A program made the position numbers and the translations under genes. Shown here piece by piece: positions 1-8,917 of a stretch of 64,000 nt of DNA (the stretch's first letter is position 1; every line of letters begins with the position of its first letter). This DNA comes from JBGAJN01 sp044224905 (GTDB lineage: Bacteria > Verrucomicrobiota > Verrucomicrobiia > Limisphaerales > JBGAJN01): assembly GCA_044224905.1 (NCBI GenBank), contig JBGAJN010000001.1, positions 2,046,001-2,110,000 of the forward strand. The letters are read 5' to 3'. Below the pieces are notes generated by a model, which did not search any database, was not told where the DNA came from, and saw only the letters and a list, made by a program, of their open reading frames with translations.

Positions 1-327
1 GCCGGTGACTTCGTGCGTCCCTTTGAAAATCCATTTACCGCCTTCTTCGCGGCGAACGTAGACGGGAAGGAGCCCGGTCGTCTCGGCGAGTTTGGCGCCC
101 CATTTCGCCAGGTCGCCCTTGCGTCCGACCCACACTTCACACGGATCGCTGTCGGCTTTCGGGTTCCACATCAGGCCGAGGCACAGCCCGAGAATCGCAC
201 CCTCGCGGTGAATGACGAAATTCGGCGGGAGCGCTTCGCCGCCAAGGTGGGCGCGAACCGTCTGGAAGTCGTAGCCTTCACCAATGATGTGGGGAGGCAA
301 TGTCGGCGTGAGCGAGTTATCTGGCAT
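1..327 (-). CDS. Hypothetical protein, 3' end beyond window
   Basis: An open reading frame on the minus strand starts with ATG at 325-327 and is still open at base 1, giving 109 codons (starts MPDNSLTP). The sequence reads like a compact globular soluble protein with a conserved-looking segment (WVGRKGDLAKWGAKLAE, then VYVRREEGGKWIFKG). I do not recognise the family. It lies 69 nt downstream of the alkene reductase on the same strand and could be cotranscribed. The opposite-strand frame over the same bases looks like a shadow: it is low in hydrophobic residues and rich in Arg. Confidence 0.6.
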   Translation of the reverse strand, partial: MPDNSLTPTLPPHIIGEGYDFQTVRAHLGGEALPPNFVIHREGAILGLCLGLMWNPKADSDPCEVWVGRKGDLAKWGAKLAETTGLLPVYVRREEGGKWIFKGTHEVTG

Positions 328-396
328 CACCTGTAGCCAAGCAATCGCGCCGCGTATCGTCAACGTCCATTCCGTCCGTTCGACGGGAGGCTTCCC

Positions 397-1509
397 TCAC
401 GCGTGCGGATGGAACGGGAAGTCGGTGTAACCGCGCGCGTCCGGTGCGGACCAGACTTTGACGTCGGCGGGCGGGTTCAATTCCCACCCGTTCGCGAAAC
501 GTTCCACGAGATCGGGATTGCTGAGGAACGGTCGACCGAACGCGATGAGGTCCGCCTGGCCAGCAGCGATCGCTGCCTCCCCGGTTTCCTGAGTGTAACC
601 ACAATTCCCGATGATCGGCCCGGAGAACACTGCACGAAATTCCGGCAACGTCATCGGCTTGCCTTGCTCGTGAAAACCAAACGCGAGTCCATCGACGACG
701 TGCAGATACGCGAGCCCGTAGGCGTTCAACTGTTTCGCGGCGTAGGTGAACGTCTCGCGGAAATCGGGCGCGCCCATGTCGTTGAAATTCCCGTTGGGCG
801 AAAGTCGCACACCGACTTTCGCCGCCGGCCAGACGGTGATAATCGCTTCGACGATTTCTTTCAGAAAACGGAAACGGTTCTCGACGCTGCCGCCGTAGCG
901 ATCGGTGCGTTGATTGGTTTTCGACTGGAGGAACTGGTCGATCAAGTAGCCGTTCGCCGCGTGAATTTCCACGCCATCAAAGCCCGCTGCTTTCGCACGT
1001 TCGGCCGCGAGACGATAATCCGTCACGACTGCGGCGACTTCATCCGTCTCCAAGGCGCGCGGCGCTTCGTACGGCTCTTTGCCTTTCGGAGTGTGAATAT
1101 AGTCGCCATTGATTTTGATCGCGGACGCGGACACCGCTGGTTTCCCGCCGTGGAAACTGCTGTGCGACGCGCGACCGCAGTGCCACAGCTGAAGAAAGAT
1201 GGGCGTGCCTTTCGCATGGAGCGCGGCAGTGATCTTCTTCCAACCCGCCACTTGCGCGTCGTTGTAGATTCCCGGTGAATCCACCCAGCCGAAGCCCTGC
1301 TCAGAAATCGTCGTTGCCTCGGCGATGATCAATCCGGCCGAAGCGCGCTGGGTGTAGTATTGCACCATCAAATCGTTCGGGATGCGGTCGCGTCCGGCGC
1401 GGGCGCGGGTCAACGGCGCCATGACGACGCGGTTGCGCAGGGGAAGTCCGCGTAGGTCGTAGGCGGAAAGCAGACGGGGCGATTTGTTCGTTGCTGTAGC
1501 GGAAGTCAT
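397..1509 (-). CDS. Alkene reductase, Old Yellow Enzyme family (NemA-like)
   Basis: A 370-residue flavoprotein of the OYE family, which uses FMN and NAD(P)H to reduce activated C=C bonds and nitro compounds in the cytoplasm. The family signature is plain: a HAAN substrate-binding motif in GVEIHAANGYLIDQFL (about residues 180-195), then TDRYGGSVENRFRFL, and a C-terminal phosphate-binding stretch ending DLIAFGRPFLSNPDL. An N-terminal NRVVMAPLTRARA is also typical. Length matches NemA/XenA-type enzymes. The start at ATG 1509 directly precedes LSAYDLRGLPLRNRVVMAPL. It stands between an unknown gene and hrpA, with no sign of a pathway partner, so the physiological substrate is unknown. Confidence 0.92.
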   Translation of the reverse strand: MTSATATNKSPRLLSAYDLRGLPLRNRVVMAPLTRARAGRDRIPNDLMVQYYTQRASAGLIIAEATTISEQGFGWVDSPGIYNDAQVAGWKKITAALHAKGTPIFLQLWHCGRASHSSFHGGKPAVSASAIKINGDYIHTPKGKEPYEAPRALETDEVAAVVTDYRLAAERAKAAGFDGVEIHAANGYLIDQFLQSKTNQRTDRYGGSVENRFRFLKEIVEAIITVWPAAKVGVRLSPNGNFNDMGAPDFRETFTYAAKQLNAYGLAYLHVVDGLAFGFHEQGKPMTLPEFRAVFSGPIIGNCGYTQETGEAAIAAGQADLIAFGRPFLSNPDLVERFANGWELNPPADVKVWSAPDARGYTDFPFHPHA

Positions 1510-1690
1510 GATCTGGTGTCGTTTAATTAGGTTTGGCGCGGGCGCGTCGGAGCTTTGCCGACTGCGCCCGCTTATTCTAGACGGGGTTGGAGGTTTTGCA
1601 AATTACGCTCCAAAATTGTCAGTGAATTACTCCCAGCGCGTGGTGAACTGTGGCGGGTCGAACTGCCGCAGCGGTTCGCAATCGCCGGCC

Positions 1691-4600
1691 TTAATCGCCC
1701 ACCTGCCGGATTCGGAGCAATTTCTCGTCGAGGCGCTTTGCCGAAATCGGCTGAGCCGTCCCGAGTTCTTGGGCGAAGAGCGAAACTTTGAGCTCCTCGA
1801 TCATCCAGCGGAATTCCTCCATCGCATGCCGCGCCTCAGCGGAGCGCGGAGGTGAAGCTTGCAGCTGTTTCCACGCGAGCTGATACGGAGCGACCTGTCG
1901 CGCGCGTTCCTGATCTTTGGCCGGGTTCAACGCAGCGCGTTCAATGCGCGTAAGCATCGCCTTGAGGTAACGCGGAAGGTGCGGCAGGCGATCGAACGGA
2001 ATCTGTTCGAGAAAGCGTGGCGGAAGCAGCGCCGAGAGTTCGCCTGCGAGTGGATGCCCAGACGCCGGCGCGGGCGGCGCTCCGAGTTGGCTCAGTTGAT
2101 TGAGGGTCTTCATTCGCGGCGGGGCCGCGGACGCCGCCGGACCGAGACGTTGTTGCACTTGTTGGCGCAATTGCAGAATTTGTCCGACGCGATCGATAAA
2201 CGGCGAAACCAAACCGACGGCGCGATTGCGCGCGGTGTCGACGGCTTGCTTGAACTGAGCCTCGCTCAATGAGGGCAGGGGATCAGCGGGCAGCAGATGG
2301 CGCTTGAGATGTTCGAGCGCGCTTTCGTGCAACGCGTCGAAATCGCCGAGCGGCGCGTAGAGCGATTCATACTGCTTCAAAGCGCGTAGATCTTTTTCAA
2401 TCCACGCGAGCTCCTTCTCGATGGCGATTTCCACGAGCCGCTGCACACCGTAAACGCTGGCGTTGCGCGCGGCGTCTTGCGCGCGGAACAGGCGAATGTT
2501 CACGCCGCCTTCTTCCAAATGCAGCCCCGGCCAGCCGTAGACGGGAAGGCCAGGTCCCTCACTCACGGTGATGCGCTCGGGCAGATCGCCGCAGGTCCAC
2601 GCGCGCAGGTTAAAACGTTCCCATTGTTGCGCGACTCGTTGCCACGCGGCCGGTTCCTTCGTCGGTTCGACCTTCACCTGCGCGAGATTGCGACGGAGCT
2701 GATCCAAATCGCGACCACTGGCGACGGTCTTGTGATCGGGCGTGACGATCTCGATGCGCGGGCGAAGGTGGGCGGGGATCGCATCGGCAGGCCAGGAGGA
2801 CGCAGGCACCGGAACGCCGTAACGTTCGTGCAGAAAGCGTCCGAGGTCGGCCAGGAACGAATTTCCACTGGGCTTAAAGTCGCGCACAATCTCCGCCACC
2901 TTCGGCGGAAACGGCATCAGATCGCGGCGAATGGATTTCGGCAGCGCGCGCAAAAGCGTGCTGATCTTCTCCTCGCGCAAACCGGGTACGGCCCATTCGA
3001 GCACGGATGCGGACGCGCTGTTCGCAATGCTGAAGGGAAGTTGAATCGTGACCCCATCGTGCTCTTCACCGGGCGCGTAGGCGTAGGCCAGTGCGACAGG
3101 ATGCCCAGCGACCGGCAGCGCGTCGGGGAACGCTGCGGCGTCGTAGTTAGAAACCGGTCCGCCTGCGAGATCGGCCTCGTGAATGCAGAGGAAATTCGGA
3201 TCGGACTGTTCACCGAGCAAACGATTCAGCTCATGCGTGGAGGAGACGTTTTCGATGTGCTTGGAATAAAAATCGAAAAGTGCCTGATCCAAATCGGCGA
3301 GGTCGTAGCGGCGGACCCGCGTTTGCCAATTCTCGATCTTCTCCCGCACGGCGCGGTTGTGCGTGAGGAAGCGATAGCGCTCATTCGCTGCGCGTGACAC
3401 GGGTGGCGTGAGTTCCGATTCATCGTCTTCCACGTCCGCGGTCAGCGATGACACGCGCGATCCGCGCGGAACGATCTTCGGCACGAGATTGTCCTCCACC
3501 AACGCCGAGCGAATGAAGATCTCGGTGGCGTCCTTCGCATTGATATTACCGTAGGCGACCTTGCGTCGCTGCACTTCCAATCCATGCAACGTGATGACCT
3601 CCTCGACAAGCACGCGCCCGGCGGTGGCGCTCCAGTGCGGAGTTTGGTGCGCGACCTTGCAGCAGTGCGGCGCGAGTTGAAAAATCCACTGCGGATCAAT
3701 TCCCGCAAGCGTGCGGGCAAAAAGTTGCGAGGTCTCGACGATTTCGCCGGCGACGATCCATTGGGGCTGATTCGAGCGCGGCTTGGGCGCCGAGGGGGCT
3801 GGCTTGGTCGCGTGCTTTCTCGGTGCGTCGCCGCGTTCAAAGAGAGTCGATCCGGGAAAGACATTGAGCAGCCGATTCCCTGCGGCCTTGTAACTGTTGC
3901 GATCCTCGCGCCGGGAGACGTGACCGGTCAGCCCAGCGAGGATCGAGCGGTGAATGGCGTCATAGTCGGCGTCGCGTTCGTTGAGCTTGATCGTGCCGAG
4001 GCTCTCGAGCGCGTCGTGCAGTTGCGTGTAGAGATCCTGCCACTCGCGCATCCGCAGATAGGAGAGGAAGTGTTGCCGGCAAAATTTCCGCCGTGCGTTC
4101 TGGGTGCGGAGCTTGTCCCATTGATCGTGGACGGCATTCCAGATGTTGAGCAGCGCGAGGAAGTCGGACTTCGGGTCGTTAAATTTTTTGTGCGCGGCCG
4201 CCGCGGCGTCTTTCTGATCGAGCGGGCGCTCGCGGGGATCCTGAATGCTCAGGCCGGCCGCGATGATGAGCAGTTCGCGCGTGGCGTGCTCGTGCTGCGA
4301 TTGCAGAAGCATCCGGCCAATCGTCGGATCGATGGGCAATCGCGCGAGATCACGACCGAGTGGCGTGAGCTCGCGCTTTTCGTCGAGCGCGCCCAGTTCC
4401 TGCAGCAGCGCGAAGCCGTGTGAGATGGATGCCGGCGCGGGTGGTTGGACGAAGGGGAATGTTTCAACGTCGCCGAGCCCGAACGCCTTCATGCGCAGGA
4501 TGACTTCGGCAAGATTGGCGCGCTGAATTTCGGGTTGGGTGAACGGCGGACGCTCGTTGAAGTCCTCTTCCGAGTAGAGCCGGATGCAGACGCCTGCTTC

Positions 4601-5824
4601 GACGCGTCCGGCACGGCCCTTGCGCTGATTCGCGCTGCTCTGTGAAACGGGTTCCACGGGCAATCGCCGGGTGCGGGTACGCGGATTGTAGCGGCTGATG
4701 CGGGCGAGGCCGGAGTCGATCACGTAGCGAATGCCGGGAATGGTGAGCGAGGTTTCGGCGATGTTCGTGGCGATCACGATCTTTCGCCGAGGTGATTTCG
4801 AGAAAACGCGTTGTTGATCTCCTGAACTCAGGCGGCCGAAGAGCGGAATGATTTCCGCCTCGCCGGAGAACCGGCCTTCGAGTTGGTCGCTCGTCTCGCG
4901 AATGTCGCGCTCGCCCGGCATGAAGATGAGCACGTCGCCGAAGTTCGTTTCGTAGAGGATGCGCTCAGCGGCTTGCACCGCGGCGTCGGCGAAGCTGATG
5001 TCACCACGCTCCTCCGAGTCGGCATCGAGCGGTTGGTAAACGACCTCGACGGGATAGAGGCGGCCGGAGACTTCGATGATCGGCGCGTTGTCGAAGTGCC
5101 GCGAGAACGCCTGCGTGTCGATCGTGGCGGACGTGACGATGAGCTTCAGATCCTGACGGCGCACGAGCAGGCCTTTGAGGTACCCGAGGAGAAAATCGAT
5201 ATTGAGCGAACGCTCGTGTGCCTCGTCGAGAATGATCGCGCTGTAATCGGCGAGCGTCGGATCGCCCTGCGTTTCCGCGAGCAGAATGCCGTCCGTCATC
5301 AACTTGATGTAGGTGTGCGCGCCCGACCGATCGTCGAAACGAATCTTGCAACCGACCTCGCGTCCCCACGGAACGTTTAGCTCCTCGGCGATTCGTTGCG
5401 AGATGGAAAGCGCGGCGACGCGTCGTGGCTGCGTGCAGCCGATCATCGCGCCGATGCCGAGTCCCGCTTCAAGGCACATCTTGGGAATTTGCGTGGTTTT
5501 GCCCGAGCCGGTTTCACCCGCGATGACGACGACTTGGTTATTGCGAATCGCGTCGACGATTTCGTCTTTGCGCGCCGTGATCGGAAGGTCGGGCGGATAC
5601 GTGACTCGCGGAACATTGATGCGTCGCGCCTCACGGAGGGCAATGGACGCACGCACTTCCTCGAGGATGCGCTGGAGCAAGGCGTCGTGTTTGTCGGGAT
5701 GATGACGATCGCGCAAAAGCCGGACTAGCCGCGAGCCCAGCCGCACCCAGTCGTGCAGGAGGCATTGCGGCAGGAGCGCTTTCAGTTCATCGATGCGTGC
5801 GTCGGCCATGCAAGAGCCGTTCAC
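1691..5824 (-). CDS. hrpA: ATP-dependent RNA helicase HrpA (DEAH box)
   Basis: A 1377-residue DEAH-box helicase of the HrpA type, acting on RNA/ribosomes in the cytoplasm. Visible motifs in order: Walker A GETGSGKTTQIPK (about 102), DEAH (about 198), SAT (about 230), and QRKGRAGR motif VI (about 400). They are followed by the HA2/winged-helix and OB-fold regions and the long HrpA-specific C-terminal domain (DUF3418-like). The length is normal for bacterial HrpA, about 1300 residues. MNGSCMADARIDELK contains a second Met five residues in (MADARID), which may be the true start. The gene stands alone, 146 nt before the AraC gene on the same strand. Confidence 0.95.
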   Translation of the reverse strand: MNGSCMADARIDELKALLPQCLLHDWVRLGSRLVRLLRDRHHPDKHDALLQRILEEVRASIALREARRINVPRVTYPPDLPITARKDEIVDAIRNNQVVVIAGETGSGKTTQIPKMCLEAGLGIGAMIGCTQPRRVAALSISQRIAEELNVPWGREVGCKIRFDDRSGAHTYIKLMTDGILLAETQGDPTLADYSAIILDEAHERSLNIDFLLGYLKGLLVRRQDLKLIVTSATIDTQAFSRHFDNAPIIEVSGRLYPVEVVYQPLDADSEERGDISFADAAVQAAERILYETNFGDVLIFMPGERDIRETSDQLEGRFSGEAEIIPLFGRLSSGDQQRVFSKSPRRKIVIATNIAETSLTIPGIRYVIDSGLARISRYNPRTRTRRLPVEPVSQSSANQRKGRAGRVEAGVCIRLYSEEDFNERPPFTQPEIQRANLAEVILRMKAFGLGDVETFPFVQPPAPASISHGFALLQELGALDEKRELTPLGRDLARLPIDPTIGRMLLQSQHEHATRELLIIAAGLSIQDPRERPLDQKDAAAAAHKKFNDPKSDFLALLNIWNAVHDQWDKLRTQNARRKFCRQHFLSYLRMREWQDLYTQLHDALESLGTIKLNERDADYDAIHRSILAGLTGHVSRREDRNSYKAAGNRLLNVFPGSTLFERGDAPRKHATKPAPSAPKPRSNQPQWIVAGEIVETSQLFARTLAGIDPQWIFQLAPHCCKVAHQTPHWSATAGRVLVEEVITLHGLEVQRRKVAYGNINAKDATEIFIRSALVEDNLVPKIVPRGSRVSSLTADVEDDESELTPPVSRAANERYRFLTHNRAVREKIENWQTRVRRYDLADLDQALFDFYSKHIENVSSTHELNRLLGEQSDPNFLCIHEADLAGGPVSNYDAAAFPDALPVAGHPVALAYAYAPGEEHDGVTIQLPFSIANSASASVLEWAVPGLREEKISTLLRALPKSIRRDLMPFPPKVAEIVRDFKPSGNSFLADLGRFLHERYGVPVPASSWPADAIPAHLRPRIEIVTPDHKTVASGRDLDQLRRNLAQVKVEPTKEPAAWQRVAQQWERFNLRAWTCGDLPERITVSEGPGLPVYGWPGLHLEEGGVNIRLFRAQDAARNASVYGVQRLVEIAIEKELAWIEKDLRALKQYESLYAPLGDFDALHESALEHLKRHLLPADPLPSLSEAQFKQAVDTARNRAVGLVSPFIDRVGQILQLRQQVQQRLGPAASAAPPRMKTLNQLSQLGAPPAPASGHPLAGELSALLPPRFLEQIPFDRLPHLPRYLKAMLTRIERAALNPAKDQERARQVAPYQLAWKQLQASPPRSAEARHAMEEFRWMIEELKVSLFAQELGTAQPISAKRLDEKLLRIRQVGD

Positions 5825-5972
5825 CTTAGCGGGAGATGCGGGCGGTGGGAACCAGACAAATTCAACGTGAACCGAGTAAGATAGGAATAGCTGGCGGGCA
5901 TTTTGCGCAAATCCGGATCACCGATGCGGCGTTCTGAATTCAAAATCGATCTCGAGCAACCGCAGAGTTCCC

Positions 5973-6875
5973 TCACGTGACCCGCGGTCGTTGTTGCCGG
6001 TAGGTCCGCGGCGAGATGCCCGTCAACTTGCGAAATTGGCGCGTGAAGTAATTGCTGTCGCTGAACCCCACGCGGAATGCGATGTCGGTCACCGCGGCGT
6101 CGCTCTCACGTAAGAGTTCCGTGGCGCGGTTGATTCGAAGTTGGATGAGGTAGGCGATTGGTGAGGCGCCCGTGGCGGCTTGAAATGCGCGAATGAAGCT
6201 GCGCTTGGACATGTGCGCGATGCCGGCCAGCTCATCGAGGTTGATCGGTTGATCGAACTTCACCTCCAAATGCGTCATGGCATCGGCGATACGCAGCAGC
6301 GAACGCGAGTCCGGATTCCGCGACTGACTGTAGCAGCGCGAGAGAAATCCGATGATCTGCATGAAGGTAGCCGTCGAGACGAAGCCGAAGCCAGGCGCAC
6401 GCGCGGCTAGCTCCCGTTCCAGCAACTCCACGTGACCGACCACCACGCCAAGCTCCTTTGGCGCGAGGTGCAGTCGGCTCTTGAAACCGTGTCGCTTGCG
6501 CCACGCCGGTTCCAGCGTGAATAGCGCGTGATAGCCGGACAATCGCGGCAAGTCGGCCAGATCCATCCGTAACTTCGCCGGGTCAAAGAGAATGTTGATC
6601 AGCTTCAGCTTGTCTAGGTCGCGATACTCGTGCGGACGCGTCCCGCCAATCACGAACACGTCACCCGCCGCCAGCGGCCAAGATTCCCCGCCCGTCACGT
6701 GCAACCCGTGCCCGCCCGTGATGATGACCAACTCGGAGAACTCGTGCGTGTGCGGACCAAACGGCTCCTGAGGTTCGCGCCGGAGCACCACGATCGGAAA
6801 CCCATCGGCGGGAAACCAGTCGTGCTTCTTAAGCGTCGGGATCGTTTGAGTCGCGCGTGGCAAAGCGTGTGGCAA
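5973..6875 (-). CDS. AraC-family regulator with cupin sensor domain (RhaS/RhaR-like)
   Basis: A 300-residue transcription factor with an N-terminal cupin (residues about 20-110; PFGPHTHEFSELVIITGGHG, containing the His-rich cupin motif) and a C-terminal double helix-turn-helix AraC domain (about 195-300; ITDIAFRVGFSDSNYFTRQF and SPRTYRQ). This is the architecture of RhaS/RhaR, which sense L-rhamnose. It is transcribed divergently from rhaA with 90 nt between, so control of the rhamnose operon is the obvious inference. No ATG is available: the frame begins with TTG at 6875 (PHALPRATQTIPTLKKH). A later alternative start cannot be excluded. Confidence 0.85.
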   Translation of the reverse strand: MPHALPRATQTIPTLKKHDWFPADGFPIVVLRREPQEPFGPHTHEFSELVIITGGHGLHVTGGESWPLAAGDVFVIGGTRPHEYRDLDKLKLINILFDPAKLRMDLADLPRLSGYHALFTLEPAWRKRHGFKSRLHLAPKELGVVVGHVELLERELAARAPGFGFVSTATFMQIIGFLSRCYSQSRNPDSRSLLRIADAMTHLEVKFDQPINLDELAGIAHMSKRSFIRAFQAATGASPIAYLIQLRINRATELLRESDAAVTDIAFRVGFSDSNYFTRQFRKLTGISPRTYRQQRPRVT

Positions 6876-6965
6876 TTAAGTGCTAGTCTTCGGCCACATT
6901 GTCAAGGTAGCCAGACTTTGGATCTTTTACGCTCGGGCGAAATCACGTAACACATTGCCCGTCTC
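6876..6965. promoter_or_regulatory. Divergent promoter region between araC-type regulator and rhaA
   Basis: Ninety bases separate the start codons of the regulator (minus) and rhaA (plus), so both promoters and any RhaS-like operator must lie here or in the adjacent coding ends. A TTGTCA hexamer near 6900 could be a -35 box for rhaA, but I see no convincing -10 at proper spacing and no clear inverted or direct repeat operator. Assignment rests on gene layout only. Confidence 0.4.
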
Positions 6966-8252
6966 ATGGCGCACCGAACGATTATGCCGAAGCACAGCCG
7001 ACGAATCCAAACGACCTTCGACCTTGCCCGCGAGCGCTATGCTGAATTGGGCGTCAACGTCGAGCGCGCCCTCGCTCAACTCCGCACCATCCCCGTTTCG
7101 CTTCACTGCTGGCAAGGCGACGATGTCGGCGGCTTCGAGAATTTCGGTAACGCGCTCAGCGGAGGAATCGCGGTCACCGGCAATTATCCCGGCAAAGCCA
7201 GCACTCCCGACGAACTGCGCGCTGATTTGGAGAAAGCGCTCTCATTGATCCCCGGCCAGCACCGACTGAATCTCCACGCCTTCTACGGCGAGTTCGGCGG
7301 CAAGAAAGTGGATCGCGACGAAATCGAACCCGCGCACTTCAAGAACTGGATCGCGTGGGCGAAGCAGAACGGTCTCGGCCTTGACTTCAATCCGACCTGC
7401 TTCGCGCATCCGAAATCCGCCGATGGCTTTACGCTGTCGCATTGCGACAAGGGCATCCGCAAGTTCTGGATCGAGCATTGCCGCCGCTCGCGCGAGATCG
7501 GTGCAGCGATGGGCAAGGCGCTCGGCACGCCGTGCGTCACGAATGTCTGGATTCCCGACGGCTTCAAGGACACGCCCGCCGACCGTCACGCGCCGCGCGA
7601 ACGCCTTGCCGCCGCGCTCGACGAGGTCTTCAAGGAGCCGCTGCCCGCGAAGCACAACCTCGACGCGGTGGAACCGAAGCTCTTCGGCATCGGCGCGGAG
7701 AGTTGTACCGTCGGCTCGCACGAATTCTACCTCGGTTACGCTATCACGCGTCGTAAGCTCCTCTGTCTCGACGCCGGACATTTCCATCCGACGGAAAGCA
7801 TTGCCGACAAAATTTCCAGCGTGCTTCTCTACCTGCCGGAGATTCTGTTGCACGTCAGTCGCGGCGTGCGCTGGGACAGCGACCACGTCGTCACCTTCAA
7901 CGACGACCTTCAGGCCATCGCCCGCGAAATCATCGCCACGGGCCGCCCGAAGCGCGTCCACATCGGGCTCGACTATTTCGATGCCAGCATCAATCGCATC
8001 GCCGCGTGGGTCATCGGCACGCGCAACCTTCTCCGCGCGCTCCTGCTGGCGCTGCTTGAACCGCCCGCCATCCGCGCCGCCGAACTCGCCAGCGACAACA
8101 CCGCCCGTCTCGCCCTCCAGGAAGAAGCCCGGTCGCTCCCCTTCGGTGCCGTGTGGGATTACTACTGCGAGAGCAAAGGTGTCCCCGTGGGCGAAGCGTG
8201 GCTGGCGGAGGTGAAGGGGTATGAGAAAAATGTGCTGAGCAAGCGGAGCTGA
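6966..8252 (+). CDS. rhaA: L-rhamnose isomerase
   Basis: A 428-residue enzyme interconverting L-rhamnose and L-rhamnulose, first step of rhamnose catabolism in the cytoplasm. Family hallmarks are the N-terminal VSLHCWQGDDVGGFE, the central GLDFNPTCFAHPKS with metal-binding residues, SCTVGSHEFYLGYA, LCLDAGHFHPTE, and HIGLDYFDASINRIAAW. Length equals typical RhaA. It starts at ATG 6966; a second Met at 6984 is possible. Rhamnulokinase and aldolase are not in the window, so later steps are encoded elsewhere or replaced by another route. It heads the rhamnose operon downstream of the divergent AraC regulator. Confidence 0.95.
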   Translation: MAHRTIMPKHSRRIQTTFDLARERYAELGVNVERALAQLRTIPVSLHCWQGDDVGGFENFGNALSGGIAVTGNYPGKASTPDELRADLEKALSLIPGQHRLNLHAFYGEFGGKKVDRDEIEPAHFKNWIAWAKQNGLGLDFNPTCFAHPKSADGFTLSHCDKGIRKFWIEHCRRSREIGAAMGKALGTPCVTNVWIPDGFKDTPADRHAPRERLAAALDEVFKEPLPAKHNLDAVEPKLFGIGAESCTVGSHEFYLGYAITRRKLLCLDAGHFHPTESIADKISSVLLYLPEILLHVSRGVRWDSDHVVTFNDDLQAIAREIIATGRPKRVHIGLDYFDASINRIAAWVIGTRNLLRALLLALLEPPAIRAAELASDNTARLALQEEARSLPFGAVWDYYCESKGVPVGEAWLAEVKGYEKNVLSKRS

Positions 8253-8285
8253 ATTAAGTGCAAGAACCTCAAATTAGGAAACGCA

Positions 8286-8912
8286 ATGAAACAAGATTCC
8301 ATCAATCGCTACTGTAACATGATGGAAGAAGTGAAGCTGAGAACTAGCGTCATTCACGCATTTGGTGCGAATACAACGAATGCCGTTTACAAAGCGACAA
8401 CAATCGAATCCGTTTATCTTCAGTTCCGGAAAATCCTAGAACTCATCGCGTTCGGCTCCTTAGTCGCCAATGAGTCCGTTTACGCCACAGTCTATCAGGA
8501 CTACGCAAAGGAATGGCGAGCCAAGCGGCTTCTTGAAAGATTGGAACAAGTGAATCCCGGCTTTTATCCGCGCCCGATTGACGAAGTTCCCAGCAAGCAA
8601 TCCCGCGTCAAGATAGACTGGGTGAATGTTGCTTCAGGGTTCTTGAACAAAGACGAGTTCATCGAACTTTACGAGCAGTCGAGTTCGCTGATTCATTCGC
8701 CGAACCCATTCAAACCACCAACAGACTACTCTTCCGCTGAAAAGCGAATGCAAGAATGGGATGAAAAGATACGCAGACTCCTCAATTGCCATCTGATCCA
8801 CCTGGTGGGCGACCCGAACATTTATCTCGTCCACATGAAAGAGGCGGACGGCAAAGTACATCATTACACTTTCGGGCCTTCTTCTGGCCCACCCGGTGCA
8901 ACTGCGACTTAG
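8286..8912 (+). CDS. Hypothetical protein inserted in rhamnose operon
   Basis: A 208-residue protein of no family I recognise, starting at ATG 8286 behind a good AGGA ribosome site (ATTAGGAAACGCA before ATG). It looks mostly helical, with QFRKILELIAFGSLVANES near residue 46 and a short motif SSLIHSPNPF near 139. The helical core plus LIHSPNPF is loosely reminiscent of HEPN-like accessory proteins, but that is weak. Its base composition is visibly more AT-rich than rhaA and the transporter on either side, which suggests a later arrival. It ends 5 nt before the ABC ATPase start, so it is transcribed with the rhamnose genes. Confidence 0.7.
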   Translation: MKQDSINRYCNMMEEVKLRTSVIHAFGANTTNAVYKATTIESVYLQFRKILELIAFGSLVANESVYATVYQDYAKEWRAKRLLERLEQVNPGFYPRPIDEVPSKQSRVKIDWVNVASGFLNKDEFIELYEQSSSLIHSPNPFKPPTDYSSAEKRMQEWDEKIRRLLNCHLIHLVGDPNIYLVHMKEADGKVHHYTFGPSSGPPGATAT

Positions 8913-8917
8913 GCCCG

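Noticed and set aside
1..336. Plus-strand 107-codon frame at the left edge
   Set aside because: The minus-strand frame over the same bases has protein-like composition and a start codon; the plus frame does not look like a protein.
403..1278. Long plus-strand frame of 291 codons over the alkene reductase
   Set aside because: It is a shadow: Arg-rich, no domain, opposite a clear OYE gene.
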